A program made the position numbers and the translations under genes. A model generated the notes under the pieces. It saw nothing but the letters and a program-made list of their open reading frames with translations, was not told the origin of the DNA and ran no database searches. Shown here one piece after another: positions 41,068 through 50,800 of a stretch of 64,000 bases of DNA; the stretch's first letter is position 1, and each line of letters starts with the position of its first letter. The DNA comes from CADEED01 sp035525785 (GTDB lineage Bacteria; Pseudomonadota; Gammaproteobacteria; Steroidobacterales; Steroidobacteraceae), in NCBI GenBank assembly GCA_035525785.1, contig DATLDQ010000093.1, positions 42,255-106,254 on the forward strand, in the 5' to 3' direction.

Positions 41068-41272
41068 GTGTGCGCCGGCAGGTCTCCTGGCTCACCGCTC
41101 GATCGCGAAGTTGTTAGGCCTTCCCGGGAATCTGCGTTCCCAGTGGCCACACTCAGTGTCCGTCGAAGGGCTTTCGGCGGAAAAAAGTCACAATTCGCTT
41201 GCGGTCTACAGTTGCGGGGGCAGCTGCGGATTCAGTGACCACGTAGGATCCCTTCACCGCATTCCCTTTTCA
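41068..41272 (-). promoter_or_regulatory. Cobalamin riboswitch upstream of nrdAB
   Basis: On the minus strand all core blocks of the AdoCbl aptamer appear in order: CCGCAGCTGCCCCCGCAACT (within 41206-41232), GCCACTGGGAAC followed by CCCGGGAAGGCC, and the B12 box AGCCAGGAGACCTGCCGGC at 41074-41092. About 105 bases separate the aptamer from the nrdA start, enough for an expression platform. The 5-prime boundary is approximate. Such riboswitches turn off B12-independent enzymes when B12 is available. Confidence 0.92.
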
Positions 41273-41370
41273 TCGCGCTTTCGCGCGAACCGATGCACGA
41301 CCAGATGTTGTGTGTCGCGCCGGGGAGTTGTCAACCGATTGTGTACGCCAAAACTTTTCTGAAGGTCATC

Positions 41371-42216
41371 GTGAAGAAATTTCTGAAGTGGACGGGATTC
41401 GTCGTTGCCGGTCTTGCCGGCGTGCTGCTGATCGCTCTCGCGTGGGTGTTCTTCGCCTCGTCGCGCGAGCTCGGCCGCCATTACACGGTGGCCGACGGCG
41501 CCACGCGCATTCCGACCGACGCCGTGAACATCGCCGAGGGCAAGCGCATCGCGCAGCTCGCCGGCTGCATGCATTGCCATGGCGAGAAGCTGCAAGGCGG
41601 TCTGGTCGATGACATCCCGAATCTCGTCCGCCTGGTCGCGCCGAACATCAGCGTAAAGCTGCCCGACTACACCAACGACCAGCTGGCCACGGTGCTGCGC
41701 AAGGGTGTGAAGCCCGACGGCACGAGCGTGATGTTCATGCCGTCGGAGATGTATCGCCATCTGGGCGACGAGGACCTCGGCCGGCTCATCGCATTCCTGC
41801 GGACGATGCCCGTGACCACCGAAGGCGTGCAGGAGAAGACCGAGGTGCGCATCATCGGCCGGGTGCTGCTGGCCGCCGGTGAATTCAAGCCCGCCGCGGC
41901 GTCCATCCCGGCCATGCCCGACGCGATCCGCGGTTTCGACTCCGGTGATGTCGTGAGTCGCGGCCAGCACCTGACGATGACATTCTGCAGTGAATGCCAC
42001 GGCCAGAGCCTCGAGGGCTTTGCGCCCATCAACGCCCCGGCGCTCTCGGTAGCGAAGGGCTACTCGCTCGATCAATTCGCGCGTCTGCTGCACGATGGGG
42101 TCCCGCTGGGTGACCGCGAGCTCAAGCTCATGGGCCCCACCTCGCAGGCGCGTTTCGCAAGCTTCACTCCCGATGAAGTCGCGGCCGTGCACGCGTACCT
42201 GCAGTCGCGCAGCTAG
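41371..42216 (+). CDS. Membrane-anchored diheme cytochrome c
   Basis: A 281-residue protein: an N-terminal membrane anchor (FVVAGLAGVLLIALAWVFFA) and two cytochrome c domains with heme sites CMHCH and CSECH. Each has a later methionine as possible axial ligand (FMPSEMYRH; LKLMGPTS). It probably shuttles electrons in the periplasm, for example from a dehydrogenase. GTG 41371 has GAAGGT upstream and begins directly at the anchor; the longer frame from 41293 is less likely. It is divergent from the nrdAB riboswitch. Confidence 0.85.
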   Translation: MKKFLKWTGFVVAGLAGVLLIALAWVFFASSRELGRHYTVADGATRIPTDAVNIAEGKRIAQLAGCMHCHGEKLQGGLVDDIPNLVRLVAPNISVKLPDYTNDQLATVLRKGVKPDGTSVMFMPSEMYRHLGDEDLGRLIAFLRTMPVTTEGVQEKTEVRIIGRVLLAAGEFKPAAASIPAMPDAIRGFDSGDVVSRGQHLTMTFCSECHGQSLEGFAPINAPALSVAKGYSLDQFARLLHDGVPLGDRELKLMGPTSQARFASFTPDEVAAVHAYLQSRS

Positions 42217-42247
42217 CCGGCGCCCGGCGGATTTGCCCGACGCTTGC

Positions 42248-42268
42248 CCAAGACTTGTCCAAGACTTG
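42248..42268. repeat. Short tandem CCAAGACTTG repeat
   Basis: CCAAGACTTG occurs twice, one base apart, in the 106-bp gap before the M20 peptidase. Each copy contains the palindrome CAAG-A-CTTG. It may be an operator or only slippage; no other signal is evident in the gap. Confidence 0.3.
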
Positions 42269-42322
42269 CGAGCGCGCGTCGAAGCGCGAGAGCATCCCCG
42301 GTACAAGAACCGGGGAGCCCTC

Positions 42323-43747
42323 ATGAAACGATCGATCGCCGCCAGCGTTGCGCTGGCCACTGTCTCGTTCGCCGTGATTTCATTCGCGCGAGCCGCGCCA
42401 CACGCGGGTGAAGCGCAGTTCCGCGCGCTCTACCAGGAGCTGGTCGAGACGAACACCTCGCTGTCGTCTGGTGACTGCACGCTGGCCGCGCAGCGCATGG
42501 CCGCGCATCTCAAGGCGGCAGGCTTCGCGGACGGCGAGCTCACGATCTTCACTCCGCCCGATCATCCGAAAGAGGGTGGACTGGTCGCCGTGTATCCCGG
42601 CCGCGATCCCAGCCTCAAGGCCATGCTGCTGCTGGCGCACCTCGACGTCGTCGAGGCGAAGCGCGAGGACTGGGCGCGCGACCCGTTCAAGCTGGTCGAG
42701 GAGAACGGCAACTTCTATGCGCGCGGCGTCATCGACGACAAGGCCGAAGCCGCAATTTTCACCGATTCACTGGCGCGGCTGCGTGCCGCCAAGTTCAAGC
42801 CGCGGCGCACGATCAAGCTGGCGCTGACCTGTGGCGAGGAGACTTCGAGCGCGCTCAATGGCGCGCAGTGGCTCACGCAGAATCGCCGCGAGCTCATCGA
42901 CGCGGAGTTCGCGATCAACGAGGGCGCCTGGGGCGAGCTGGACGCCGCGGGCAACCGCGTGCTGCTGCAGATGCAGGCGGGCGAGAAGTTGCCGCAGGAC
43001 TTCCGTCTCGAAGTCACGAATGTCGGCGGGCACAGCTCGCGGCCCGTGAAGAACAACGCCATCTATCATCTCGCCGCGGCATTGACGCGCATCGGCGCCT
43101 ACGAATTCCCCGCGCAATTCAACGACGGCAATCGCGCGTACTTCACGGCGGTGGCGAAGATCCAGGACGCCAGAGGCGAGAAGGAAATTGCGAATGCCAT
43201 GCACGCATTCCTGGGAAATCCGGAGGATGCCGCGGCGCTGGCCCTGGTGTCGGCGAAGGACCCCTCCTGGAACGCCACGCTGCGCACCACGTGCGTCGCG
43301 ACCATGCTCGATGCCGGCCACGCCACCAATGCGCTGCCCCAGCGCGCGCGGGCCAACGTGAACTGCCGCATATTCCCGGGTGTCGATCGCGAGGAAGTCC
43401 GCCGCAAGCTCGAGGAGTTGGCGGCGGATTCCGAAGTGAAGATCACCACGCTGCACATCCGCAACGAGAACCCGCCGGTGCCGCCGCTGACACCGGCGAT
43501 CGTCAAGCCCGTACAGAAGCTCGCCGACAAGTATTTCCCCGGCGTCCCTCTGGTGCCGGTGCTGCAGGCCGGCGCCACCGATGGCGCATTCTTCAATGCC
43601 ATCGGCATTCCTACCTACGGCATCGCGCCGGTCTTCATCGGTCCCGACCTCGGCCACGTCCACGGACTCAATGAGTACGTGAACGTGGAGTCGCTGCTCA
43701 CGGGCCGCGATTTCCTTTACGAGTTGATCCAGGCCTATGCGAAGTAG
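42323..43747 (+). CDS. Secreted M20 family metallopeptidase
   Basis: A 474-residue zinc exopeptidase with a signal peptide (ASVALATVSFAVISFARAA). Metal and catalytic residues are visible: LLAHLDVVEAKRED (His, Asp), GVIDDKAEA (bridging Asp), CGEETSS (catalytic Glu and ligand Glu) and DLGHVHG (last His). VGGHSSRPVKNNAIYHLAAA marks the dimerisation domain of carboxypeptidase/dipeptidase-like M20 members. It likely trims peptides in the periplasm. GGGGAG precedes ATG 42323. Confidence 0.9.
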   Translation: MKRSIAASVALATVSFAVISFARAAPHAGEAQFRALYQELVETNTSLSSGDCTLAAQRMAAHLKAAGFADGELTIFTPPDHPKEGGLVAVYPGRDPSLKAMLLLAHLDVVEAKREDWARDPFKLVEENGNFYARGVIDDKAEAAIFTDSLARLRAAKFKPRRTIKLALTCGEETSSALNGAQWLTQNRRELIDAEFAINEGAWGELDAAGNRVLLQMQAGEKLPQDFRLEVTNVGGHSSRPVKNNAIYHLAAALTRIGAYEFPAQFNDGNRAYFTAVAKIQDARGEKEIANAMHAFLGNPEDAAALALVSAKDPSWNATLRTTCVATMLDAGHATNALPQRARANVNCRIFPGVDREEVRRKLEELAADSEVKITTLHIRNENPPVPPLTPAIVKPVQKLADKYFPGVPLVPVLQAGATDGAFFNAIGIPTYGIAPVFIGPDLGHVHGLNEYVNVESLLTGRDFLYELIQAYAK

Positions 43748-43843
43748 GGACCAAGGCACGCGTGTTCATCGAGTGGGCGGCGGAGCTGTTCGCGCAAGGC
43801 CCGTGCACGCGACCAGAATCGGCGTCCTGACGAAGGGAAGCCG

Positions 43844-45478
43844 ATGAAAACGGCAAAGTGCCTCGCCGCCCTCGCGGCGGCATGCGCCGGCCTCGCCGTG
43901 CACGCCGCAGCGCCGCACCTGGAAAGACACGGCGGCACGAAGCAGCTCCTGGTTCACGACAGGCCCTGGTTGATCCTGGGCGGCGAGCTCGGCAATTCGA
44001 GCGCGTCCCGCGCCGGCTATCTGAAGCCGCACTGGCCGCGCCTCGCGGCGATGAACCTCAACACCGTGCTCGCACCTGTCTACTGGGAACTCATCGAGCC
44101 CGGCGAGGGAGAGTTCGACTGGAGCAGTGTCGATGCGCTGCTGCGCGACGCGCGCGCCAATGACCTGAAGATGGTCGTGCTGTGGTTCGGCGCGTGGAAG
44201 AACAGCATGTCCACTTACGTACCCTCTTGGGTGAAGCGCGACCAGAAGCGCTTCCCGCGCGTGCAGCTCGCGAGCGGCTCGAGCGTCGAGATTCTGTCCT
44301 CCTTCGCGCAGGAAACCCGCAATGCGGACGCCCGCGCATTCGCGGCGTTCATGGATCACCTGAAGCGCGTCGACGCTCGCGACAACACCGTGCTCATGAT
44401 CCAGGTGGAGAACGAGATCGGCATGCTGCCGGCAGCCCGCGAGCGCGGCGCCGCGGCGGACAAGCTCTTCGATGGCGCCGTGCCCCCGGAGCTCATGAAG
44501 TCGCTGGCAGCGCGCGACGAGGCCGTCGAGCCCGAGTTCCTTGATCGATGGAAGAAGAGCGGCCGCAAGGCAGCGGGCAGCTGGGCGCAGGTCTTCGGCG
44601 GTGACGAATGGGGCGAGGAGGTTTTCACCGCCTGGCATTACGCGCGTTTCACCGAGGCACTGGTGACGGCCGGCAAGGCGCGCTACGACCTGCCCATGTA
44701 CGTGAACGCCGCGCTCAACCGCACCGGCCGCAAACCCGGCGAGTATCCGAGCGGTGGGCCGCTGCCTCATTTGCTGGATGTGTGGAAGGCCGGTGCGCCA
44801 TCGCTCGACTTCCTCGCGCCGGACATCTACTTCCCGAATTTCGCGCAGCTGGCGGCGAGGTTCGACCGCGCCGACAACATGCTGTTCATCCCCGAAGCGA
44901 ACAACGCGACCAACTCACAAGGACCGGCCAACGCGTTCTATGCATTCGGTGAGCTCGACACGCTGGGCTTCTCGCCCTTTTCGATCGAGTCGCTCGGCGA
45001 TGCGCCGAATGCGCTCTCGCGGTCGTACGGCGTCCTGGAGCAACTCGCACCGCTGATCGCGGAGAACCGCGGCAGGCAGCGCATGGGGGGCTTCCGTGCG
45101 CTCATCAATGAAGATGGTTCGGTGGTGGATGCCCCCGTGAAGAAGAAGCTGGGTGGCATCGAGTTCACGGTGACGTTCATCGACCCTTGGACGCCGCGCG
45201 ACAAGCAAGCCGTGGCCGATCATGGCGGCTTGATCATCTGGGCGGGCGGCGAGGATTTCTGGTTCGCGGGGCAAGGCCTCACGATCACGTACAAGGGCGC
45301 GGACGAGCGTCCGCCGCTCGTGGGCCTCGATGTCGTGGAAGAAGGTGCGTTCGATGCCGAGGGCAAGTGGATAGCCGGCCGGCGACTCAACGGCGACCAG
45401 ACGCACCAGGGCCGGCACATCCGGCTGCCGCCGGGTGACCCACAAATCCAGCGCGTGCGGTTCTACCGGTATCGATGA
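43844..45478 (+). CDS. Secreted GH35-like beta-galactosidase (DUF5597 type)
   Basis: A 544-residue exported glycosidase. After the signal peptide (AALAAACAGLAVHAA) comes a TIM barrel: GELGNSSASRAGYLKPHW, NTVLAPVYWELIEPGEGEF, the acid/base Glu in IQVENEIG and a probable nucleophile Glu in FIPEANN. The C-terminal region (~410-540) is a beta-rich DUF5597-type domain. It is predicted to release galactose-type sugars from plant oligosaccharides. GGGAAG precedes ATG 43844. No sugar transporter or second glycosidase is adjacent; a GH95 gene lies 17 kb away. Confidence 0.85.
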   Translation: MKTAKCLAALAAACAGLAVHAAAPHLERHGGTKQLLVHDRPWLILGGELGNSSASRAGYLKPHWPRLAAMNLNTVLAPVYWELIEPGEGEFDWSSVDALLRDARANDLKMVVLWFGAWKNSMSTYVPSWVKRDQKRFPRVQLASGSSVEILSSFAQETRNADARAFAAFMDHLKRVDARDNTVLMIQVENEIGMLPAARERGAAADKLFDGAVPPELMKSLAARDEAVEPEFLDRWKKSGRKAAGSWAQVFGGDEWGEEVFTAWHYARFTEALVTAGKARYDLPMYVNAALNRTGRKPGEYPSGGPLPHLLDVWKAGAPSLDFLAPDIYFPNFAQLAARFDRADNMLFIPEANNATNSQGPANAFYAFGELDTLGFSPFSIESLGDAPNALSRSYGVLEQLAPLIAENRGRQRMGGFRALINEDGSVVDAPVKKKLGGIEFTVTFIDPWTPRDKQAVADHGGLIIWAGGEDFWFAGQGLTITYKGADERPPLVGLDVVEEGAFDAEGKWIAGRRLNGDQTHQGRHIRLPPGDPQIQRVRFYRYR

Positions 45479-45518
45479 GCAGAGGCGGCGCATTGCCCGC
45501 ACGGGTGAGGCACCGCCG

Positions 45519-46145
45519 TCAATGATTCTTTCGCCGGCGCCCGCGCGCGAAGCGTTCGCTCTTCGCGGTATTGCCGCAGGTGGCCATGTCGCACCAGACG
45601 CGGCGCCCGCTTTTCGAGGTGTCGGCGAACAGCCAGCCGCAGTCGTGACCACGGCACACGCGCGTGCGATCGGCGTCGAGCTCTGAGAGCAGGCCCAGCG
45701 CCTCGAACACCACGACGTCGAGCGGCAGATCGAAGCCGCTGGCGTCGAGGTCGGGCACGAGCCGCAGCTGCCGCTGTCCGGCGGCCAGCCGGCCACGCGA
45801 GGCGGCCCGCTTCCACGCGGCTTCGACTTCGTCGAGCGCCTCGCCGGGAGGTTCCTCCCTGCGCAGCAATGCCACGCAGACGGCATGCAGCGCCTCACGC
45901 ACCTTGCGGGCGCGTCCGAGCGCGGCCGCCGCTTCGCGCGGCGCGCGCTGCGCCATCGATTCGAGCCGTGCCGCAGTCGCCGCGTCGACGACGCACGCCA
46001 GCCGCGCCCATTCTATGAAGCGCCCGTAGCCGTCGAGCCAGTCGCGCGGCGTCGTATCGCGCGCCGTGACCGTGTTGGTGAAGTCCAGCGCCACGTGGCC
46101 GGCGATGAGGTCCTTGGGCGCGAATTCGTGGGGCACCGTTTGCAT
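45519..46145 (-). CDS. CGNR zinc-finger (ABATE-domain) transcription regulator
   Basis: A 208-residue protein. An N-terminal ABATE domain (GHVALDFTNTVTARDTTPRD) is followed by a C-terminal CGNR zinc finger: CRGHDCGWLFAD, then RRVWCDMATCGNTAKSERF, with four Cys. These regulators are thought to bind DNA through the finger and sense stress or a small ligand. It is divergent from the arginase-like gene across a 79-bp gap holding three copies of a TTTACCGGTTACG-like element, so it probably controls that gene and itself. Confidence 0.85.
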   Translation of the reverse strand: MQTVPHEFAPKDLIAGHVALDFTNTVTARDTTPRDWLDGYGRFIEWARLACVVDAATAARLESMAQRAPREAAAALGRARKVREALHAVCVALLRREEPPGEALDEVEAAWKRAASRGRLAAGQRQLRLVPDLDASGFDLPLDVVVFEALGLLSELDADRTRVCRGHDCGWLFADTSKSGRRVWCDMATCGNTAKSERFARGRRRKNH

Positions 46146-46161
46146 AACCCGTATTTATCCT

Positions 46162-46215
46162 TTTACCGGTTGACGTGCAAGGGCGTAACCGTTTAAAACA
46201 TGTTTACCGGTTACG
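46162..46215. promoter_or_regulatory. Triple TTTACCGGTTACG-like operator
   Basis: TTTACCGGTTGACG (46162-46175), the inverted CGTAACCGTTTAAA (46184-46197) and TTTACCGGTTACG (46203-46215) lie in the divergent gap. The last two face each other. They are the likely binding site of the CGNR regulator. Confidence 0.5.
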
Positions 46216-46224
46216 GAGAAACGC

Positions 46225-47235
46225 ATGAAATTGTCCCGCCGTGATTTCGCAGCAGCTGCCGCCTGGCTGGCGAGCGTCCCTGCCATCGCCTCGTCCCGCC
46301 GAGAAGTGTCGGTGATCTCCGCGCCGGTCAGTCTGGGCCTGCGGCCGGGAGCCAAGGGCCAGGAACCGGGCGCGTGGCGGGCGCCCGAGGTGCTGCTCGC
46401 CGCCGGGCTCGCGGACAAGGTTGGCGCGAGCCGGGTCGTCGCGCTCGCGCGTCCCACCTACGATTTCCATGAGAGGCACGGCACGCGTATCCGCAACGGC
46501 GACACGCTGCGCGAATTCATGCTCGAGCTCGGCGCCAAGGTGCGGGCGCAGCTCGAAGCCGGCAGGTTCCCGCTCGTGCTCGGCGGCGATTGCAGCGTGC
46601 TGCTGGGCTGTCTTTACGGAGCGCGACTCGCGGGCGGACGCGGCCTCGTGCACGTCGATGGTCACAGCGATTTTTTCCACCCGGGCAACTACGACACGCA
46701 CGCGCGATTGGGTTCGGCCGCCGGAATGGACCTGGCGCTGGCCACGGGCCGCGGCGAGCAGATACTGACTCGTTGGCCGGGCATCGACGGCCCGCTGGTC
46801 GCGGACGATGACGCCATACAGGCGGGCGAGCGTGATGCCGAGGACGCCGACTACGACAAGTTCTACGGCGACATCGTCCGCACGTCGATCACGCGCCACA
46901 CCATCCAGCAGATCCATCGTGAGGGCATCGTGCGCACGGCGGAGCGCATCGTCGCCCGGCTGTCGCAGCGTGGGATCGAACGCGCGTGGCTGCACGTCGA
47001 TCTCGACGTGCTCGACGAGCAGGTGATGAACGCAGTGGACTCGCCCGGCACACCGGGCTTCGACTACGCGCAGCTATCTACCCTGTTGCGCGCGCTCATC
47101 GGCAGCGGCCGCGTGATCGGACTCGACGTGTGCATCTACGACCCGGATCTCGACCCCGGGCATCGCTTCGCCAAACCCATTGTCGACTGCCTGGTCGATG
47201 GTCTGGCGGAATCCACGGCGGACGGCTTGCGTTGA
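46225..47235 (+). CDS. Tat-exported arginase/agmatinase-fold protein
   Basis: A 336-residue ureohydrolase-fold protein. Its N-terminus (KLSRRDFAAAAAWLASVPAIA) is a good twin-arginine signal, unusual for this cytosolic family. Metal-site blocks are GGDCSVLLG (the usual His of GGDHS is Cys), VHVDGHSDFF (Asp-x-His-x-Asp) and HVDLDVLDE (second Asp pair). It may be a metal-dependent hydrolase of a guanidino or related compound acting in the periplasm; the substrate is unknown. The 3-prime end overlaps the convergent hypothetical gene by 162 bp. Confidence 0.82.
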   Translation: MKLSRRDFAAAAAWLASVPAIASSRREVSVISAPVSLGLRPGAKGQEPGAWRAPEVLLAAGLADKVGASRVVALARPTYDFHERHGTRIRNGDTLREFMLELGAKVRAQLEAGRFPLVLGGDCSVLLGCLYGARLAGGRGLVHVDGHSDFFHPGNYDTHARLGSAAGMDLALATGRGEQILTRWPGIDGPLVADDDAIQAGERDAEDADYDKFYGDIVRTSITRHTIQQIHREGIVRTAERIVARLSQRGIERAWLHVDLDVLDEQVMNAVDSPGTPGFDYAQLSTLLRALIGSGRVIGLDVCIYDPDLDPGHRFAKPIVDCLVDGLAESTADGLR

Positions 47236-47706
47236 ATCGACTACCTCGACCACGAACACCAGCTCGTGCCGGATGTCGACGTGCACATAGGTGACGCCGA
47301 CCCGCCAGCAGCCCGCGCTGGGAAATTCCATGCCGACCAGCATGCGATCCCAGCCGGGGCCGAAGGCGTTCGTGGCCCCGTCGATGTGCAGGCGCTCTTC
47401 TTTCGCGCCGCCCAGCTTCACCCCGTCGAGCGTCAGCCGCGGCTGTGACTCGGAGCGCGCCACGTACCCGCGGCGCCAGAACCACAATTTGTCGCGGTAA
47501 TGATGCTCGAGCCCCATCCCACGCCAGATTCCGTCCACGGGCAGCAGGATCGCCAGCGCTTCGCTGCCAAACCAGCCGCGGGTAGCCATGGCCTCGTCGT
47601 CGGGCACGATGACAGGCGAAGAAGATGGCAGCGTCACCGGGCACTCCGCGAGGGCCGTGGCGGGCGCGCCGGCGAGCGAGGCAATGATTGCGGCTGACAT
47701 CAGCAT
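47074..47706 (-). CDS. Secreted protein of unknown function with extended C-terminus
   Basis: A 210-residue exported protein: a signal peptide ending ATALAE, then a conserved-looking beta domain (GWFGSEALAILLPVDGIW, KLWFWRRGYVARSE, FPSAGCWRVGVTYVHVD, ELVFVVEV) resembling a widespread family of unknown function that normally stops soon after that last strand. Here the frame runs on for about 55 more residues, mostly antisense to the arginase-like gene, suggesting loss of the original stop. The overlap with that gene is 162 bp. The N-terminal two thirds are likely real; the tail is doubtful as a functional part. Confidence 0.6.
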   Translation of the reverse strand: MLMSAAIIASLAGAPATALAECPVTLPSSSPVIVPDDEAMATRGWFGSEALAILLPVDGIWRGMGLEHHYRDKLWFWRRGYVARSESQPRLTLDGVKLGGAKEERLHIDGATNAFGPGWDRMLVGMEFPSAGCWRVGVTYVHVDIRHELVFVVEVVDSTQAVRRGFRQTIDQAVDNGFGEAMPGVEIRVVDAHVESDHAAAADERAQQGR

Positions 47707-47804
47707 GCGGGCGAATCCATAGCAGCGCCCGCGGCCGCCGGCCAGTCGTGCATCTACCTAAGCGAGCCCGATTGCCGGCGTAGGATGCCGATTCGAATGG
47801 TGGA

Positions 47805-50800
47805 TCAGCTCAGGACGACGAGCAGATCCTTCGCGTCGACCTGCAGGCCGGGCTTCGCCAGCACCTCGGCCACCGTGCCATCGGTCTCGGCGCGCACGCT
47901 GGTCTCCATCTTCATGGCTTCCATCGTGAGCAGCAGGTCGCCCTTCGCGACCTTCTGGCCGACCATGGCCTTCACGGTAGCGATGGTGCCGGGCATGGGC
48001 GCGCCGACGTGCTTCGCATTGCCCGCTTCCATCTTGCGCTGCGGCGGACGCTTCGCGACCTGGGACCGGTCGGTGACGACGATGGACCGCGGCTGGCCAT
48101 TGAGCTCGAAGAACACCTGGCGCGTCCCGTCGTCCCGCACTTCTGACAGCGCCACGAAACGCACGATCAGCGTCTTGCCGCGCTCGATGTCGATGCTGAC
48201 CTCGTCGCCCGGATCCATGCCGTAGAAGAACACCGGCGTCGGCAGCATGGCGCAGTCGCCGTAGGCGACGCGGTCACGCGCGTAGTCGAGGAACACTTTC
48301 GGATACATGAGATACGACGCGAACTGCGTGTCGGTCGCCGGCCGGCCTAACTTCTCGTCGAGCGTCTTGCGCTCGGCCACGAGATCGAGCGGCGCCATGT
48401 TGGCGCCGGGCCGCTCTTCCAGCGGCTTCTGGCCCTTGAGCACCTTCTTCTGGATGCCGGGCGGCCAACCGCCTTCGGGGCGACCGAGGTCGCCGCGCAT
48501 CATCTGCACCACCGACTCGGGGAAGGCGACTTCGAAGTCCGGATCGAGCACCTGCTCCTTGGTGAGTCCCGAAGACACCATCATGATCGCGAGGTCGCCG
48601 ACCACCTTCGACGAGGGTGTCACTTTCACGATGTTGCCGAACATCTGGTTGACGTCCGCGTAGGCCTGCGAGACCTCGGGCCAGCGCGAATCGTCGAGAC
48701 CGACGCCGCGTGCCTGCTCCTTGAGGTTGGTGTACTGGCCGCCGGGCATGGCATGCACGTACACCTCGGACGCGCCGGCGCGCATGTCACTCTCGAAGGC
48801 GAGGTAGTTCTTGCGCACCTGCTCCCAGTACATGGAGATCGTGCGCATCGACGCAGTATCGATGCCGGGATCACGCGCGCTGAATCGCAACGCTTCGATG
48901 ATCGAACCGAGATTGGGCTGCGACGTGAAACCCGACATGGCATCTATCGCGCCATCCACGGCATCGCAGCCCGCGGCCACCGCGGCCAGCACGCTCGCGG
49001 CCGCGATGCCCGAGGTGTCGTGGGTATGGAAGTGCACGGGGATCTGCAACTCGTCCTTCAGCGCCTTCACCAGCGTGTACGCGGCATTGGGCTGGCAGAG
49101 ACCCGCCATGTCCTTGATGCCGAGGATGTGCGTACCGGCGGCTTTGAGCTTGCGCCCCATCTCGAGGTAATAGTCGAGCGTGTACTTGGTCTCCTGCGGC
49201 GAGGAGAGATTGCCCGTGTAGCAGATGGCGGCTTCGCAGAGCTTGCCGGTGTCGAGCACCGCATCGATGGCGACGCGCATGTTGTCCACCCAGTTGAGCG
49301 AATCGAACACGCGGAACACGTCGATGCCGGAAGTCGCCGCCTGCTTCACGAAGGCGCGCACGACGTTGTCCGGGTAGTTGGTGTAGCCCACCGCGTTCGC
49401 CGAACGCAGCAGCATCTGCAGGAGCAGGTTCGGCATCAGCGCGCGGAACTGCTCGAGACGCGACCACGGATCCTCCTTGAGGAAACGCATGGCCACGTCG
49501 AACGTCGCGCCGCCCCAGCATTCCACCGAGAAGAGCTGCGGCAGCATGTGGGCGTAGTAAGGCGCGATGGCCGTCATGTCCGGCTGGCGCATGCGCGTCG
49601 CCAGCAGCGACTGGTGCGCATCGCGCATGGTCGTGTCGGTGATGAGCACGCGCTCCTGCTTCAGCATCCAGTCGGCAAAACCCTTGGCGCCGAGCTCGTC
49701 GAGCTTCTGTTTCGTGCCCGCCGGAGGCACCTTCGCCACGTTGACCTTGGGCAAGCGCGCAAGTGACATCTGCTTCGGCCGGATGCGTCCCTTCACCTCG
49801 GGATTGCCGTTGACCACGGTCTCGCCGATGAACGTGAGGATGCGAGTCGCGCGGTCGCGCTTCTTTTCCCACTTGAAGAGCTCGGGCGTCTCGTCGATGA
49901 ACTTGGTGGTGTAGTCGCCGTTCGCGAACTTGGGATGCGTGATCACCTGGTCGAGGAAACGCAGGTTGGTCGCCACGCCGCGGATACGGAACTCCCAGAG
50001 CGCGCGGTGCATGCGCGCGATGGCTTCGACCGGGCCCGGCGCCCAGGCCGTGACCTTCACGAGCATCGAGTCGTACGAGCGTGTGAGGATGGCGCCGGCG
50101 TACGCCGTGCCGGCATCGAGGCGGATGCCGAAGCCCGCGGGTGAGCGATACGCGGTGATCTTGCCGTAGTCGGGCGAGAAGTTGTTCTCAGGGTCTTCGG
50201 TGGTGACGCGGCACTGCAGCGCGTGGGCCATGAGCTTGATGCCGTCCTGCGGCGGGACGCCGCTGGATTCATCGCCGATGCGCGCGCCATCGGCCACGCG
50301 GATCTGCGCCTTGACGAGATCGATGCCGGTCACGGCTTCGGTCACCGTGTGCTCGACCTGGATGCGCGGGTTCACTTCGATGAAGTAGAACTTGCCGGTC
50401 TCCGCGTCCTGCAGGAATTCGACGGTGCCGGCGTTGCGATACCTGACCGCGTTGCCGATCTGCAGCGCGTAGCCGCACAGTTCGTTGCGCTGCGCATCCG
50501 TGAGGAATGCCGCGGGTGCGCGCTCCACCACTTTCTGGTTGCGACGCTGCACGGTGCAGTCGCGTTCGAAGAGATGCACGAGGTTGCCGTGCGTGTCGCC
50601 CAGCAACTGCACCTCGATGTGGCGCGCCTTGCGCACCAGCTTCTCGAGATACACCTCGTCGTTGCCGAAGCCCGCCTTGGCTTCACGGCGGGCCACGGGC
50701 AGGAGCTCCGCGAGCTGCGCGTCGCTCTCGATGACGCGCATGCCGCGGCCACCGCCTCCCCAGCTCGCCTTGAGCATCACCGGGTAGCCGACTTGCGCCG

